Positions 1 to 8,631 of a stretch of DNA of 64,000 nt are shown in pieces. The number at the start of each line of letters is the position of its first letter. The stretch's first letter is position 1. Both the position numbers and the translations under genes were made by a program. The notes beneath the pieces are model-generated. The model searched no databases. It worked only from the letters and a program-made list of their open reading frames with translations, and was not told the DNA's origin. The DNA is from Gallionella sp. (GTDB taxonomy: Bacteria; Pseudomonadota; Gammaproteobacteria; Burkholderiales; Gallionellaceae), in the NCBI GenBank assembly GCA_028714075.1, contig JAQTMZ010000006.1, positions 124,001 to 188,000 on the forward strand, given 5' to 3'.

Positions 1-141
1 TTACCTCGTTACACCCCGCACGCTCACCCTGCCACTGTTCGACCCCCCTCCTCTCGCCCGCGCCTGACACGGGGCGAGCCGCTTCCATCGTTTTAGTCAC
101 GCCGGCTTCACCGGTAAAAAGCTCTCGTCCCAAATCGATAA

Positions 142-159
142 GCAGCCGTTTGCGGCTGC
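142..159 (+). terminator. Hairpin before the copper operon
   Basis: A perfect 7-bp stem (GCAGCCG/CGGCTGC) with a TTTG loop is followed by a weak T-rich run (CTGTTTGTC). It may end a transcript coming from upstream of the window. The first 140 bases show no gene I can support. Confidence 0.45.
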
Positions 160-189
160 CTGTTTGTCACTCTTTCGAGGATTCGGATC

Positions 190-696
190 ATGAATACGAA
201 CAATGCAAGCTTCGCTAACACACACTCACCGGCCCATGCCATCTTGCGCAGCCTGATGCTGTGCGCCGCACTGGCTGCGGCTTGGCCAGGTATGGCACAA
301 CCCCTTCAACCAGGTCCAGGGCAGACCCTGCCTGCCGTGGATGTTTATAAAAGCCCGGATTGCGGCTGTTGCAAAACCTGGGCAGAGCACCTTCAGAAAA
401 ACGGTTTTACGGTGATTTTGCACGATGTGGCCGATGTGCCCGCAACACGCAAAAAACTGGGGATGCCCAACCGGTTCGGAGCATGCCACACCGCCAAGGC
501 CGGGGAGTATCTGGTCGAAGGGCATGTGCCTGCGGCGGACATAAAAAAGTTGCTCAAAAAGCATCCCAAAGCCATTGGCCTAGCCGTACCTTCGATGCCA
601 CCCGGATCACCCGGCATGGAAGGCGAGCGCAGCGTTCCCTATGACACCTTGCTGGTTAAGGAAAATGGCCATGTCAAAATTTTTGCGCATCATTAA
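190..696 (+). CDS. DUF411 periplasmic metal-binding protein
   Basis: A 168-aa protein with an N-terminal signal peptide (about residues 1-36, ending in a GMAQ-type cleavage region) and a DUF411 domain. The visible family signature is a CGCC cluster shortly after a VDVYKSPDCG motif, then a FGACHTA motif with a second cysteine-histidine pair. DUF411 proteins are small periplasmic proteins that accompany copper/silver resistance genes. Its location 68 bp upstream of the TolC-CusB-CusA genes supports a metal-handling role in the same operon. The start follows a purine-rich GAGGATTCGG stretch. The exact metal is inferred from context. Confidence 0.85.
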   Translation: MNTNNASFANTHSPAHAILRSLMLCAALAAAWPGMAQPLQPGPGQTLPAVDVYKSPDCGCCKTWAEHLQKNGFTVILHDVADVPATRKKLGMPNRFGACHTAKAGEYLVEGHVPAADIKKLLKKHPKAIGLAVPSMPPGSPGMEGERSVPYDTLLVKENGHVKIFAHH

Positions 697-763
697 ATTG
701 GTGCAACAGTCTGGATAAGTGAATTTCAGATAGTTGTTTGCAACTGGTTCCGAGGAGTGGATC

Positions 764-2038
764 ATGAAAATACGACTTCTTGTTAGATTGACAGCTTGCG
801 GGTTAATGGGAGCATGGCTGCTGCCTGCCTATGCAATTGATGATCTGGGCTCCAATCTCGCCGGGCTGCTGGAATATGCGCGCGAGCACAATCCGGAACT
901 GGCAGCAATGCGTTACGAAGCGGACGCAGCGGCACAACGCGTTCAGCCTGCCGCAGCCTTGCCCGATCCGGTGTTGCGCACCGAGTTGATGGACATCACC
1001 AATCAGGGCATGAATAAATCCGCGAGTTTGCTGCCGTCACAAGTGGGCAGCACGCGCTACACGTTGATGCAAAGCGTGCCGTGGTTCGGCAAGCGTGATT
1101 TGAAACGGGAGTCGGCCGAGGCCAGCGCAGGCCAGGCACAGGGGCGAACCACCGCAACCTGGGCGGAATTATCGGCACAAATCAAGTCCGCTTACGCGCA
1201 GTATTACTACGTTGCGGGTAGCCAGAAAATCACCCGTGACCTGCTCGATCTGGTGGTGCAGATGGAAAAAGTTGCGCAGGTTCGTTATGCCAACGGCCTT
1301 GCCGCGCAGCAGGATGCGGTGCGCGCGCAGGTTGAACAAACGGCCATGAAAACCGGGCTGGTCATGCTGGACAATACCAGGCGGCAAATTGAGGCACGGC
1401 TGAATGCCTTGTTGTCGCGCCCGGCAACCATGCCGCTGACCGCTCCGCAACACTTGCGCAGCATTCCCGCAGCAGTCAGCCTGGAAAAATACACGGCACT
1501 GGAAAACCGCATTCGCGAACACAACCCGGATTTGTTTGTGGACGAAGCGGGTATCAACGCGGCTGAAAAAAACCGCAATCTTGCTTACAAGAACCGTTAT
1601 CCGGATTTTGTGCTGGGCATTTCTCCGACCCAGTCCGGCGCTGCGGTGCGCGAGTGGGGTGTGATGTTCGAACTCAATATCCCGTTGCAGCAGGAGACAC
1701 GCCGTTCGCAGGAGCATGAATCCGAGGCGATGCTCGCGGCAGCAAAAGCGCGCAAGGAAGCAACCGCCAACCGCATCCTGTCCGTGCTGGCCGAAAACCT
1801 GTCCGGGCTTGACGCGGCGCAGCGCACCGAGTCGCTGAGTTCCAGCGGCCTGTTGCCGCAAGCAAAAATCACTTTTGAATCTGCGCTGGCCGGCTATCAG
1901 ACCGGCAAGGTGGATTTTGCGACGCTGCTGGATGCGGCACGACAAATCCTGAACGCCAAGCTGGAAGTGCTGAAAGCCCAGACGGATGCACAGATGCGTT
2001 TGGCTGAGGTCGAAAAACTGTTGGGAGAAGATTTATGA
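764..2038 (+). CDS. TolC-family outer membrane efflux protein (CusC/CzcC-like)
   Basis: Outer membrane channel partner of the RND pump encoded downstream. I chose the ATG at 764, preceded by GAGGAG, over an upstream in-frame TTG, because it places a clean signal peptide (MKIRLLVRL...LPAYA) at the N-terminus. The mature protein has the two long helical repeats typical of OEP/TolC proteins, rich in alanine, glutamine and glutamate, with an LLDAARQIL-type repeat near the end. Its stop overlaps the start of the adaptor gene by 4 nt, indicating translational coupling. No N-terminal lipobox cysteine is evident, unlike E. coli CusC. Confidence 0.88.
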   Translation: MKIRLLVRLTACGLMGAWLLPAYAIDDLGSNLAGLLEYAREHNPELAAMRYEADAAAQRVQPAAALPDPVLRTELMDITNQGMNKSASLLPSQVGSTRYTLMQSVPWFGKRDLKRESAEASAGQAQGRTTATWAELSAQIKSAYAQYYYVAGSQKITRDLLDLVVQMEKVAQVRYANGLAAQQDAVRAQVEQTAMKTGLVMLDNTRRQIEARLNALLSRPATMPLTAPQHLRSIPAAVSLEKYTALENRIREHNPDLFVDEAGINAAEKNRNLAYKNRYPDFVLGISPTQSGAAVREWGVMFELNIPLQQETRRSQEHESEAMLAAAKARKEATANRILSVLAENLSGLDAAQRTESLSSSGLLPQAKITFESALAGYQTGKVDFATLLDAARQILNAKLEVLKAQTDAQMRLAEVEKLLGEDL

Positions 2039-3654
2039 AACCGATCAGCATAATAATCATTGGAGCTCTGGCGTTGCTGGGCGTGGGCGCAAGCGGATAT
2101 TGGCTCGGCACGCGCACGGCTACCCAAACACCGGCTGCACCAGTTCCCATTGCGAGCACCAAGACTGAGCGAAAGATTCTGCATTACCGCAACCCGATGG
2201 GCTTGCAAGACACCTCGCCGACACCAAAGAAAGACGCGATGGGCATGGACTACGTTGCGGTGTATGAAGGAGAAGAGAAACCTGGCAGCGGTAAAACTGA
2301 TTCACCCTTCGCTACCTCAGGAGGCTCAGGACAGGTAAGCATCAGCGTCGAAAAGATACAAAAGCTGGGAGTGAAAACTGAGCATGCCGGGAAGCGCGCG
2401 CTGGATAAAACGATACGCGTCGTGGGCAAGGTGGAAGTCAACGAGCGAAACATCCACAACATCGCTCCCAAGTTCGAGGGCTGGATAGAAAAGCTGCATG
2501 TGAAGACCACCGGAGAGCCGGTCAAAAAGGGACAGGCCCTGTTCGATGCGTACAGCCCGGAACTGGTGTCGGCACAGCGCGAGTACGCGATCGCCATGCA
2601 AGGCGTTGCGGCATTGAAGGATGCGGACGGCGATACCCGCCAGAGCATGCAAAAGCTCGCCGAAGCCAGTTTGCAGCGCCTCAAGAACTGGGATATTTCC
2701 GAGCAACAGGTGAAAGAGCTGACCGAATCCGGGACAGCCAAACGCAGCCTGACCTTCAATGCCTTTCATACGCCGGTGAACGGCATCGTGCTGGAGAAGA
2801 AAGCCTTCGAGGGGATGCGTTTCATGCCCGGTGAAATGCTGTATCAGATCGCCGATCTTTCCACGGTGTGGGTGATGGCTGACGTCTTTGAACAGGATAT
2901 CGCCCTGGTAAGGACTGGCGCCAAGGCAAAGGTAAAGATCAATGCTTACCCCGACAAGGAATTTGAAGGCACGATCACTTACATCTACCCGACCTTGAAG
3001 CCCGAAACGCGCACAGTCACGGTGAGGCTGGAGATCGTCAACCCGCATGGCTTGCTCAAGCCCGCCATGTTTGCACAGGTGGAAATTTCGGTGACAAGCA
3101 AAGGCAAGGTACTGACCGTACCGACTTCCGCGGTGATAGACAGCGGCACGCGCCAGATTGTGCTGGTGCAACTGGCTGAAGGACGTTTTGAGCCGCGCGA
3201 AATCAGCCTAGGCAGCCGCAGCGATAGTTATGTGGAAGTGCTGGACGGAGTTGCCGAAGGAGAGCGTGTAGTAGTGGCGGCCAACTTCCTGATCGACGCG
3301 GAGAGCAACCTCAAAGCGGCGCTCGGCGGGCTCGGGCATGCGCACGGCGGTGGAGTGCCGGATGCAAAAGGCGCAAATGAACAACCGAAGCCAGCCGCAG
3401 TGGGTTACCAGACAGAAGGCACGCTGAATGCGCTCAACTCGGATGGCACGGTCAACGTCACACACAGCCAGATCAAGATGCTGGGCTGGCCGGGGATGAC
3501 CATGGATCTCGCGCTGGCTAATTCATCGCTGGTGACAGGCATTCAACCCGGCGCTGCCATCACCTTTGAAATCGTCGAGCGCAAGCCCGGCGAATGGGTG
3601 ATTACCAAGCTGCAAGCCAAGGCAGCTGCGCCTTCCGGCCACGCGGGACACTGA
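2035..3654 (+). CDS. cusB: RND efflux periplasmic adaptor with HMBD and CusF-like domain
   Basis: Membrane fusion protein of a heavy-metal RND pump. After a single N-terminal membrane anchor (about residues 5-22) comes a heavy-metal-binding domain (HMBD, YRNPMG...KKDAMGMDY, about residues 50-80). Barrel-sandwich, alpha-hairpin and beta-barrel regions follow (about 120-430). The last ~70 residues form a CusF-like domain with the characteristic W...M.M copper/silver ligand pattern (GWPGMTMDL). A CusF domain fused to CusB means the chaperone is delivered with the pump instead of as a separate protein. It overlaps the TolC gene by 4 nt. The ligand set favours Cu(I)/Ag(I) over zinc or cobalt. Confidence 0.9.
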   Translation: MKPISIIIIGALALLGVGASGYWLGTRTATQTPAAPVPIASTKTERKILHYRNPMGLQDTSPTPKKDAMGMDYVAVYEGEEKPGSGKTDSPFATSGGSGQVSISVEKIQKLGVKTEHAGKRALDKTIRVVGKVEVNERNIHNIAPKFEGWIEKLHVKTTGEPVKKGQALFDAYSPELVSAQREYAIAMQGVAALKDADGDTRQSMQKLAEASLQRLKNWDISEQQVKELTESGTAKRSLTFNAFHTPVNGIVLEKKAFEGMRFMPGEMLYQIADLSTVWVMADVFEQDIALVRTGAKAKVKINAYPDKEFEGTITYIYPTLKPETRTVTVRLEIVNPHGLLKPAMFAQVEISVTSKGKVLTVPTSAVIDSGTRQIVLVQLAEGRFEPREISLGSRSDSYVEVLDGVAEGERVVVAANFLIDAESNLKAALGGLGHAHGGGVPDAKGANEQPKPAAVGYQTEGTLNALNSDGTVNVTHSQIKMLGWPGMTMDLALANSSLVTGIQPGAAITFEIVERKPGEWVITKLQAKAAAPSGHAGH

Positions 3655-3668
3655 CATGCTCTTTATAA

Positions 3669-3817
3669 CCCATCCCCACCGAACCCACCCCCATCCTAAC
3701 CTTCCCCCTGAAGGGGAAGGAACGGTCGCTCCTCACCTTTCAAGGGGGTATGGTCGGACTATTCTTTCTTCGCTCGTTCCCTCCCCTTCAAGGGGAGGGT
3801 TAGGGTGGGGATGGGGT
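3669..3817. repeat. Composite palindromic repeat, copy 1 (family A)
   Basis: Two inverted arms: ACCCACCCCCATCC...CCCCTGAAGGGGAAGG (about 3683-3722) and CCCTCCCCTTCAAGGGG...GGGTGGGGATGGGG (about 3779-3817). Each arm contains its own CCCCTTnAAGGGG-type palindrome. The unit lies between cusB and the DUF559 gene, and a second composite lies on the other side of that gene. Confidence 0.8.
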
Positions 3818-3848
3818 AACGCAGCAAAATAAAAATGGGAGGCAAACA

Positions 3849-4235
3849 GTGAAAGGCCAAACAAACTTTTTTGTACTGAAAAATAAATTGCAAAGATTGC
3901 TTCGCCGTAACATGACAGATGCGGAACAGGCATTGCGGGGGCGGCTACGCAGCTGTCAGATCAATGGCTGCAAATTCAGACGCCAACACCCATTTGCCGA
4001 TTTCATTCTGGATTTTGTTTGTCTTGAGTACAAGCTTGTTATTGAGATTGATGGCGGACAACACAACGGATCAGAGCAGGATCGGATTCGCGATCAAGTG
4101 CTGGAAGGCGCAGGCTTCAGAGTTATGCGGTTTTGGAATAATCAGGTGTTGAATGAGCTGGATGCAGTTACTGAAGCAATCTGGCTGGAAATTGAAAGGC
4201 TCAACCCATCCCCATCAAACCCACCCCCATCCTAA
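3849..4235 (+). CDS. DUF559 endonuclease-like protein between palindromic repeats
   Basis: A 128-aa protein of the DUF559 family (Vsr/restriction-endonuclease-like fold). The conserved features are the N-terminal LRRNMTDAEQALRGRLR helix, FRRQHPFADFILDFVCLEYKLVIEIDGGQH carrying the acidic catalytic residues, and RVMRFWNNQV. It starts with GTG at 3849, eight bases after a strong GGGAGG Shine-Dalgarno. Its last ten codons (NPSPSNPPPS) lie inside the second repeat copy, so the stop is repeat-borne. It interrupts the cusB-cusA operon, in the same orientation. Biochemical function is not established for the family. The repeat-gene-repeat arrangement suggests a mobile unit. Confidence 0.82.
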   Translation: MKGQTNFFVLKNKLQRLLRRNMTDAEQALRGRLRSCQINGCKFRRQHPFADFILDFVCLEYKLVIEIDGGQHNGSEQDRIRDQVLEGAGFRVMRFWNNQVLNELDAVTEAIWLEIERLNPSPSNPPPS

Positions 4236-4345
4236 CCTTCCCCCTGAAGGGGAAGGGACGGTCGCTCCTCGCCTTTCAAGGGAAGGAATTATGGTTCCCT
4301 CCCCTTCAAGGGGAGGGCTAGGGTGGGGATGGGGGTGAGGGTGAG
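4201..4345. repeat. Composite palindromic repeat, copy 2 (family A)
   Basis: Same composite structure as copy 1: left arm ACCCACCCCCATCCTAACC...GGGGAAGG, a middle segment GGTCGCTCCTCGCCTTTCAAG almost identical to that of copy 1, and a right arm CCCTCCCCTTCAAGGGG...GGGTGGGGATGGGG. It overlaps the 3' end of the DUF559 gene and ends 27 bp before cusA. Confidence 0.8.
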
Positions 4346-4371
4346 ATAAAAGTAATGAACGGAGATTTGAC

Positions 4372-7300
4372 ATGCTAAACACCATCATCGGCTGGTCGGC
4401 GCGCAACCGTTTTCTGGTGCTTCTCGCCACGCTGTTCATCACGCTGGCGGGCATTTACGCGGTGGTCAAAACGCCGCTGGACGCGCTGCCGGATTTATCG
4501 GATGTGCAGGTGATCGTGTTCACCGAATATCCCGGCCAGGCGCCGCAGGTGGTGGAAGATCAGGTCACCTACCCGTTGACTACCTCGATGATATCGGTGC
4601 CGAAATCCAGGGTGGTGCGCGGCTTTTCGGTGTTCGGCGCATCGTTCGTGTATGTCATTTTCGAGGATGGCACCGACCTCTATTGGGCGCGCTCGCGGGT
4701 GCTGGAGTACCTCAACTTCGCTTCCGGCAAATTGCCCAGAGGCGTGACACCGCAGATCGGCCCGGATGCGACCGGGGTCGGCTGGGTGTACCAGTACGCG
4801 GTGATCGGCGTGAACAAGACACTGGCGGAATTACGCGCCGTCCAGGATTGGTATCTGCGCTACCAGCTCACCAAGGCGCACGGAGTAGCGGAAGTCGCTT
4901 CCGTCGGCGGCTTCGTGCAGCAGTACCAAGTCACGGTAGATCCGGTGAAGCTGCGCGCTTACGGCATCCCCCTGATGAAGGTGTCGCAGGTGATCCGCGA
5001 GTCCAATCGCGATGTCGGCGGGCGCGTGGTGGAAATGGCCGAGACCGAGTACATGGTGCGCGGCAAGGGCTACCTGCGCGGCGCGGGCGATATCGAGAAT
5101 CTGGTGGTGAAATCGGAACGCGGTACGCCGGTGCTGATACGCGACATCGCGCGTGTCGAGCTCGGCCCGGATGAGCGGCGCGGCCTCACCGAACTGAACG
5201 GTGAAGGCGAAGTGGTGTCCGGTATCGTCATGGCGCGCTATGGCCAAAACGCGCTGGAGGTGATCGAGAATATCAAAAACAAAATTGCCGAGGTGTCCTC
5301 CGGCCTGCCGGAAGGCGTGACCATTCAATCAGTGTATGACCGTTCCGACCTGATCAATCGCGCCATCGCAACCCTGAAGCGCACGCTGCTCGAAGAAGGC
5401 CTGATCGTCGCGCTGGTGTGCATCGTGTTCCTGATGCACGCGCGCAGCGCGCTGGTGGCCATCGTGATGCTGCCCATCGGCGTGCTGATCGCCTTCATCG
5501 CCATGCGCGCGCTGGGCATGAACTCCAACATCATGAGCCTGGGCGGCATCGCAATCGCCATCGGCGCGATGGTGGATGCCGCGATCGTGATGATCGAGAA
5601 TGCGCACAAACATCTGGAGCGGCTTGAAAGCAACCCCTCCCCAGCCCTCCCCTTGTCAGGTGAGGGAGCCAGCACTCCTCCCCTGACAAGGGGAGGCCGG
5701 GAGGGGTTAGATTTTGATGAGCGCGCCGCCGCCATCCTCGCCGCCTGCAAGGAAGTCGGCCCTGCCCTATTCTTCTCGCTATTGATTATCACCGTATCGT
5801 TCCTGCCGGTGTTCACGCTGGAGGCGCAGGAAGGCCGCCTGTTCTCGCCGCTGGCCTTTACCAAAACCTTCTCGATGGCGGGAGCAGCATTGCTGTCCAT
5901 CACGCTGGTGCCGGTGCTGATGATGCTGTTCATTCGCGGCAAGATCATGCCGGAGACGAAGAACCCGCTGAACCGTTTTCTGATCTGGGTTTATCGCCCG
6001 GTCATTGCGGCGGTAATGCGCTGGAAGAAAACGGCCATCGTCGCCGCGCTGGTGGTGCTGGGTGTTTCCATCTATCCGGCAACACGACTGGGCAGCGAAT
6101 TCATGCCGACACTCAACGAGGGCACGCTGCTCTATATGCCCGCCTCGCTGCCTGCCATGTCCATCACCAAGGCGGCGGAACTGTTGCAGACGCAGGACAA
6201 GATCATCAAGAGTTTCCCCGAAGTTGCCTCGGTATATGGCAAGGCAGGGCGCGCACAGACGGCCACCGATCCGGCCCCTCCGGAGATGTTCGAGACGGTG
6301 ATCAATCTCAAGCCGGAGAAAGAATGGCGACCCGGTATGAACATCGACAAGCTGATCGCGGAAATGGACAAGGCATTGCAATTTCCGGGCATGGCCAACT
6401 CGTGGACCATGCCGATCAAGGCGCGTCTGGACATGCTCGCTACCGGCATCCGTACCCCGATCGGCATCAAGGTGTATGGCAAGGATTTGCATGGAATAGA
6501 GCGCGTGGCCAAAGACATCGAAGCCGTGGTCAAGAATGTTCCAGGCACCACCAGCGCCTTTGCCGAGCGTATTACCGGCGGATATTACCTGGATATCGAG
6601 CCGGATCGCGCAGCGCTGGCGCGCTACGGAATGGCAATAGGCGATTTGCAGGATGTCGTCTCCACTGCACTCGGCGGCGAGATGGTGACCACCACGGTGG
6701 AGGGGCGTGAACGCTTCGGCGTCATCGTGCGCTACCCGCGCGAGTTGCGCGGCAACCCCGAGCAGATTGCGCGCGAAGTGCTGGTGCCGATCCCGATGTC
6801 GGGCAATGGGGACGGGGCGATGATCCCGCTCGGGCAGCTCGCCAAGATTGGCATCAGCAAGGGCGCGCCCGCGATACGCACCGAGAACGCGCTGCTGTCG
6901 GCCTACATCTTCGTGGACATCCGCGACCGCGACATCGGCTCGTATGTGGCGGATGCCCGCCATGCGGTGACGGAAAAAGTGAAATTCCCGCCCGGCTATT
7001 ACGCGACCTGGAGTGGGCAGTTCGAATACATGGAGCGCGCCATTGCCAAGATGAAGATCGTGATACCGATCACTTTGCTGATCATCTTCCTGTTGCTCTA
7101 CCTCAACTTCAGGCGCGTCACGGAATCACTGATCGTGATGCTCTCCGTGCCGTTCGCGCTGGTCGGCGGCGTATGGCTGCTGTGGCTGCTCGGCTACAAC
7201 CTTTCCATCGCCGTTGCGGTGGGTTTCATCGCGCTGGCCGGAGTCGCGGCGGAAACCGGCGTGGTGATGCTGATCTATCTGGAACATGCCTGGGAACGGA

Positions 7301-7602
7301 TCAAAACGAAACGCAAAACTGATGGGCAAGAGCCTACGCCTGGCGACCTCTACGCGGCGGTCATGGAGGGTGCCGTCGAGCGGGTACGCCCGAAGATGAT
7401 GACGGTAGTCGCGATCATGGCCGGGCTGCTGCCGATCATGTGGGGAAGCGGCACCGGCTCCGAAGTCATGCGCCGCATCGCCGCACCGATGGTGGGCGGC
7501 ATGATTTCCTCGACGATATTGACGCTGGTGGTGATCCCCGCGCTGTATGCCTTGTTCAAGGCGCGCGAGATTAAGCTTTTTAATAGAGAGAAAAAGCAAT
7601 GA
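4372..7602 (+). CDS. cusA: Heavy-metal RND efflux pump, inner membrane subunit
   Basis: A 1076-aa proton-driven RND transporter of the HME subfamily (CusA/CzcA). Visible hallmarks: the first transmembrane helix directly after MLNTIIGWSARNRFLV, the LDALPDLSDVQVIV motif, the central TM bundle with GGIAIAIGAMVDAAIVMIENAHK (the HME proton-relay helix), and a second bundle ending in LVVIPALYALFK. With the TolC and CusB proteins it would move monovalent copper/silver out of the periplasm and cytoplasm. Residues about 421-446 (NPSPALPLSGEG...TRGGREG) are encoded by a palindromic repeat inserted in frame in a cytoplasmic loop. The downstream DUF2231 gene overlaps its stop by 4 nt. Confidence 0.93.
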   Translation: MLNTIIGWSARNRFLVLLATLFITLAGIYAVVKTPLDALPDLSDVQVIVFTEYPGQAPQVVEDQVTYPLTTSMISVPKSRVVRGFSVFGASFVYVIFEDGTDLYWARSRVLEYLNFASGKLPRGVTPQIGPDATGVGWVYQYAVIGVNKTLAELRAVQDWYLRYQLTKAHGVAEVASVGGFVQQYQVTVDPVKLRAYGIPLMKVSQVIRESNRDVGGRVVEMAETEYMVRGKGYLRGAGDIENLVVKSERGTPVLIRDIARVELGPDERRGLTELNGEGEVVSGIVMARYGQNALEVIENIKNKIAEVSSGLPEGVTIQSVYDRSDLINRAIATLKRTLLEEGLIVALVCIVFLMHARSALVAIVMLPIGVLIAFIAMRALGMNSNIMSLGGIAIAIGAMVDAAIVMIENAHKHLERLESNPSPALPLSGEGASTPPLTRGGREGLDFDERAAAILAACKEVGPALFFSLLIITVSFLPVFTLEAQEGRLFSPLAFTKTFSMAGAALLSITLVPVLMMLFIRGKIMPETKNPLNRFLIWVYRPVIAAVMRWKKTAIVAALVVLGVSIYPATRLGSEFMPTLNEGTLLYMPASLPAMSITKAAELLQTQDKIIKSFPEVASVYGKAGRAQTATDPAPPEMFETVINLKPEKEWRPGMNIDKLIAEMDKALQFPGMANSWTMPIKARLDMLATGIRTPIGIKVYGKDLHGIERVAKDIEAVVKNVPGTTSAFAERITGGYYLDIEPDRAALARYGMAIGDLQDVVSTALGGEMVTTTVEGRERFGVIVRYPRELRGNPEQIAREVLVPIPMSGNGDGAMIPLGQLAKIGISKGAPAIRTENALLSAYIFVDIRDRDIGSYVADARHAVTEKVKFPPGYYATWSGQFEYMERAIAKMKIVIPITLLIIFLLLYLNFRRVTESLIVMLSVPFALVGGVWLLWLLGYNLSIAVAVGFIALAGVAAETGVVMLIYLEHAWERIKTKRKTDGQEPTPGDLYAAVMEGAVERVRPKMMTVVAIMAGLLPIMWGSGTGSEVMRRIAAPMVGGMISSTILTLVVIPALYALFKAREIKLFNREKKQ
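5634..5708. repeat. Palindromic repeat inserted in frame inside cusA
   Basis: Imperfect inverted repeat: CCCTCCCCTTGTCAGG near 5651 pairs with CCTGACAAGGGGAGG near 5691, with outer arms CCCCTCCC/GGGAGGGG. It is related in style to family A but with a TTGTCAGG core. It adds about 25 codons without shifting the frame. Confidence 0.8.
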
Positions 7603-8114
7603 TCGAAATTATTCCAAACTTGCATCCGGCATTCGTGCATTTTCCCATTGCATTTGCCACGGCTGCCGTCGCCTTCATCGCTGTCGGCACGCTATTCAAA
7701 AGCTGGTCTTATGCGACGCAGTGCCTGGTGACAGGGCGCTGGATGTTATGGGGTACGGCGTTGTTTGCGCTCATCGCCGCCGTGTTCGGCTGGTTTGCCT
7801 TCAACAGCGTTACACATGATGAAGCGAGCCATACCGCCATGATCCTGCACCGCAACTGGGCGCTAGGCACATTGACCGCATTGCTTGCGCTCGCGGCTTG
7901 GGATGTGTGGCGCTGGCATTTCGGCAGGATGCCATCGCCAGGTTTTCTCGGGTTGCTGGTTGCGGCATGGCTGCTGGTGATGAGTACGGCATGGCACGGT
8001 GCGGAGCTGGTATATCGTCACGGGCTTGGCGTAATGGCTTTGCCCGATGTTCACGATGAGCAGAACACGCTACCACACGATAATGGCGAACACGGGCATG
8101 TTCACGCTCACTGA
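7599..8114 (+). CDS. DUF2231-type membrane protein
   Basis: A 171-aa protein with four predicted hydrophobic helices, opening with MIEIIPNLHPAFVHFPIAFA, the HPxxVHFPIA motif typical of DUF2231. The C-terminus is histidine-rich (DVHDEQ...HDNGEHGHVHAH), which suits metal binding. It overlaps cusA by 4 nt and is presumably the last gene of the operon. Function of the family is unknown; a role in metal homeostasis is inferred from position and the His tail. Confidence 0.8.
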   Translation: MIEIIPNLHPAFVHFPIAFATAAVAFIAVGTLFKSWSYATQCLVTGRWMLWGTALFALIAAVFGWFAFNSVTHDEASHTAMILHRNWALGTLTALLALAAWDVWRWHFGRMPSPGFLGLLVAAWLLVMSTAWHGAELVYRHGLGVMALPDVHDEQNTLPHDNGEHGHVHAH

Positions 8115-8462
8115 TGAAACTACTAGCCATTCCACTAATTGGCCAAGTTAACAAGAGCTATTTGCAGGCGGTGCTAAAAACGACAACCAGCAAGCACTTT
8201 TGGACGCTACGGCATTTGCAAGGAACGCTATGGAAAGCCCACACGGAGACAAATGCAGCTGCCAGATATTGAGCATGGCCGTGACGGGAACACCAAATGC
8301 CTGCCGCTATGCCTATTGCAGGAATGTCGTGCAACGTCGCTGGGATATGCACTGCAACCACGGGCAGTTATCTTCGTTGGAAGAACCGCCTATTTACGAT
8401 CAAGTAGTGATGCATGAAGACAACACGTTGGCCTTGCTAAAGAAGGTGTTGAAGTAGTGTCC
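8115..8462. other. Non-coding or decayed segment after the copper operon
   Basis: This 350-bp stretch has one 85-codon open frame (8200-8457, +), but it lacks a convincing ribosome site and I recognise no family. It sits directly before a decayed cusA tail, so it is more likely part of the same relic than a live gene. Confidence 0.4.
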
Positions 8463-8568
8463 ATGCTATGCGCCGCATCACCGCACCAATGGTAGGCGGC
8501 ATGATCTACTGGCACTGCTGGTGATCCCCGCGCTGTATACCCTGTTCAAGGCGCGCGCGATCGAATAG
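8463..8568 (+). pseudogene. Relic of a second cusA 3' end
   Basis: About 105 bp match the last codons of the intact cusA (7467-7570): ATGCGCCGCATC.CCGCACC.ATGGT.GGCGGCATGAT, then CTGGTGATCCCCGCGCTGTAT, then TTCAAGGCGCGCG. A deletion of roughly 13 nt after GGCGGCATGAT breaks the frame. It ends in a stop (TAG) soon after GCGCGCG, as the real gene does. This is the residue of a former second RND pump gene or of a tandem duplication. Confidence 0.8.
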
Positions 8569-8631
8569 CCGGATTACATGGAAGGGGTAAAATGCGACAG
8601 CACTTTGCCATCCTGAAAAAAGGAGACGATC

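Noticed and set aside
5779-6963. Minus-strand open frame of 394 aa opposite cusA
   Set aside because: Histidine/arginine-rich shadow of a conserved RND pump gene, with no ribosome site.
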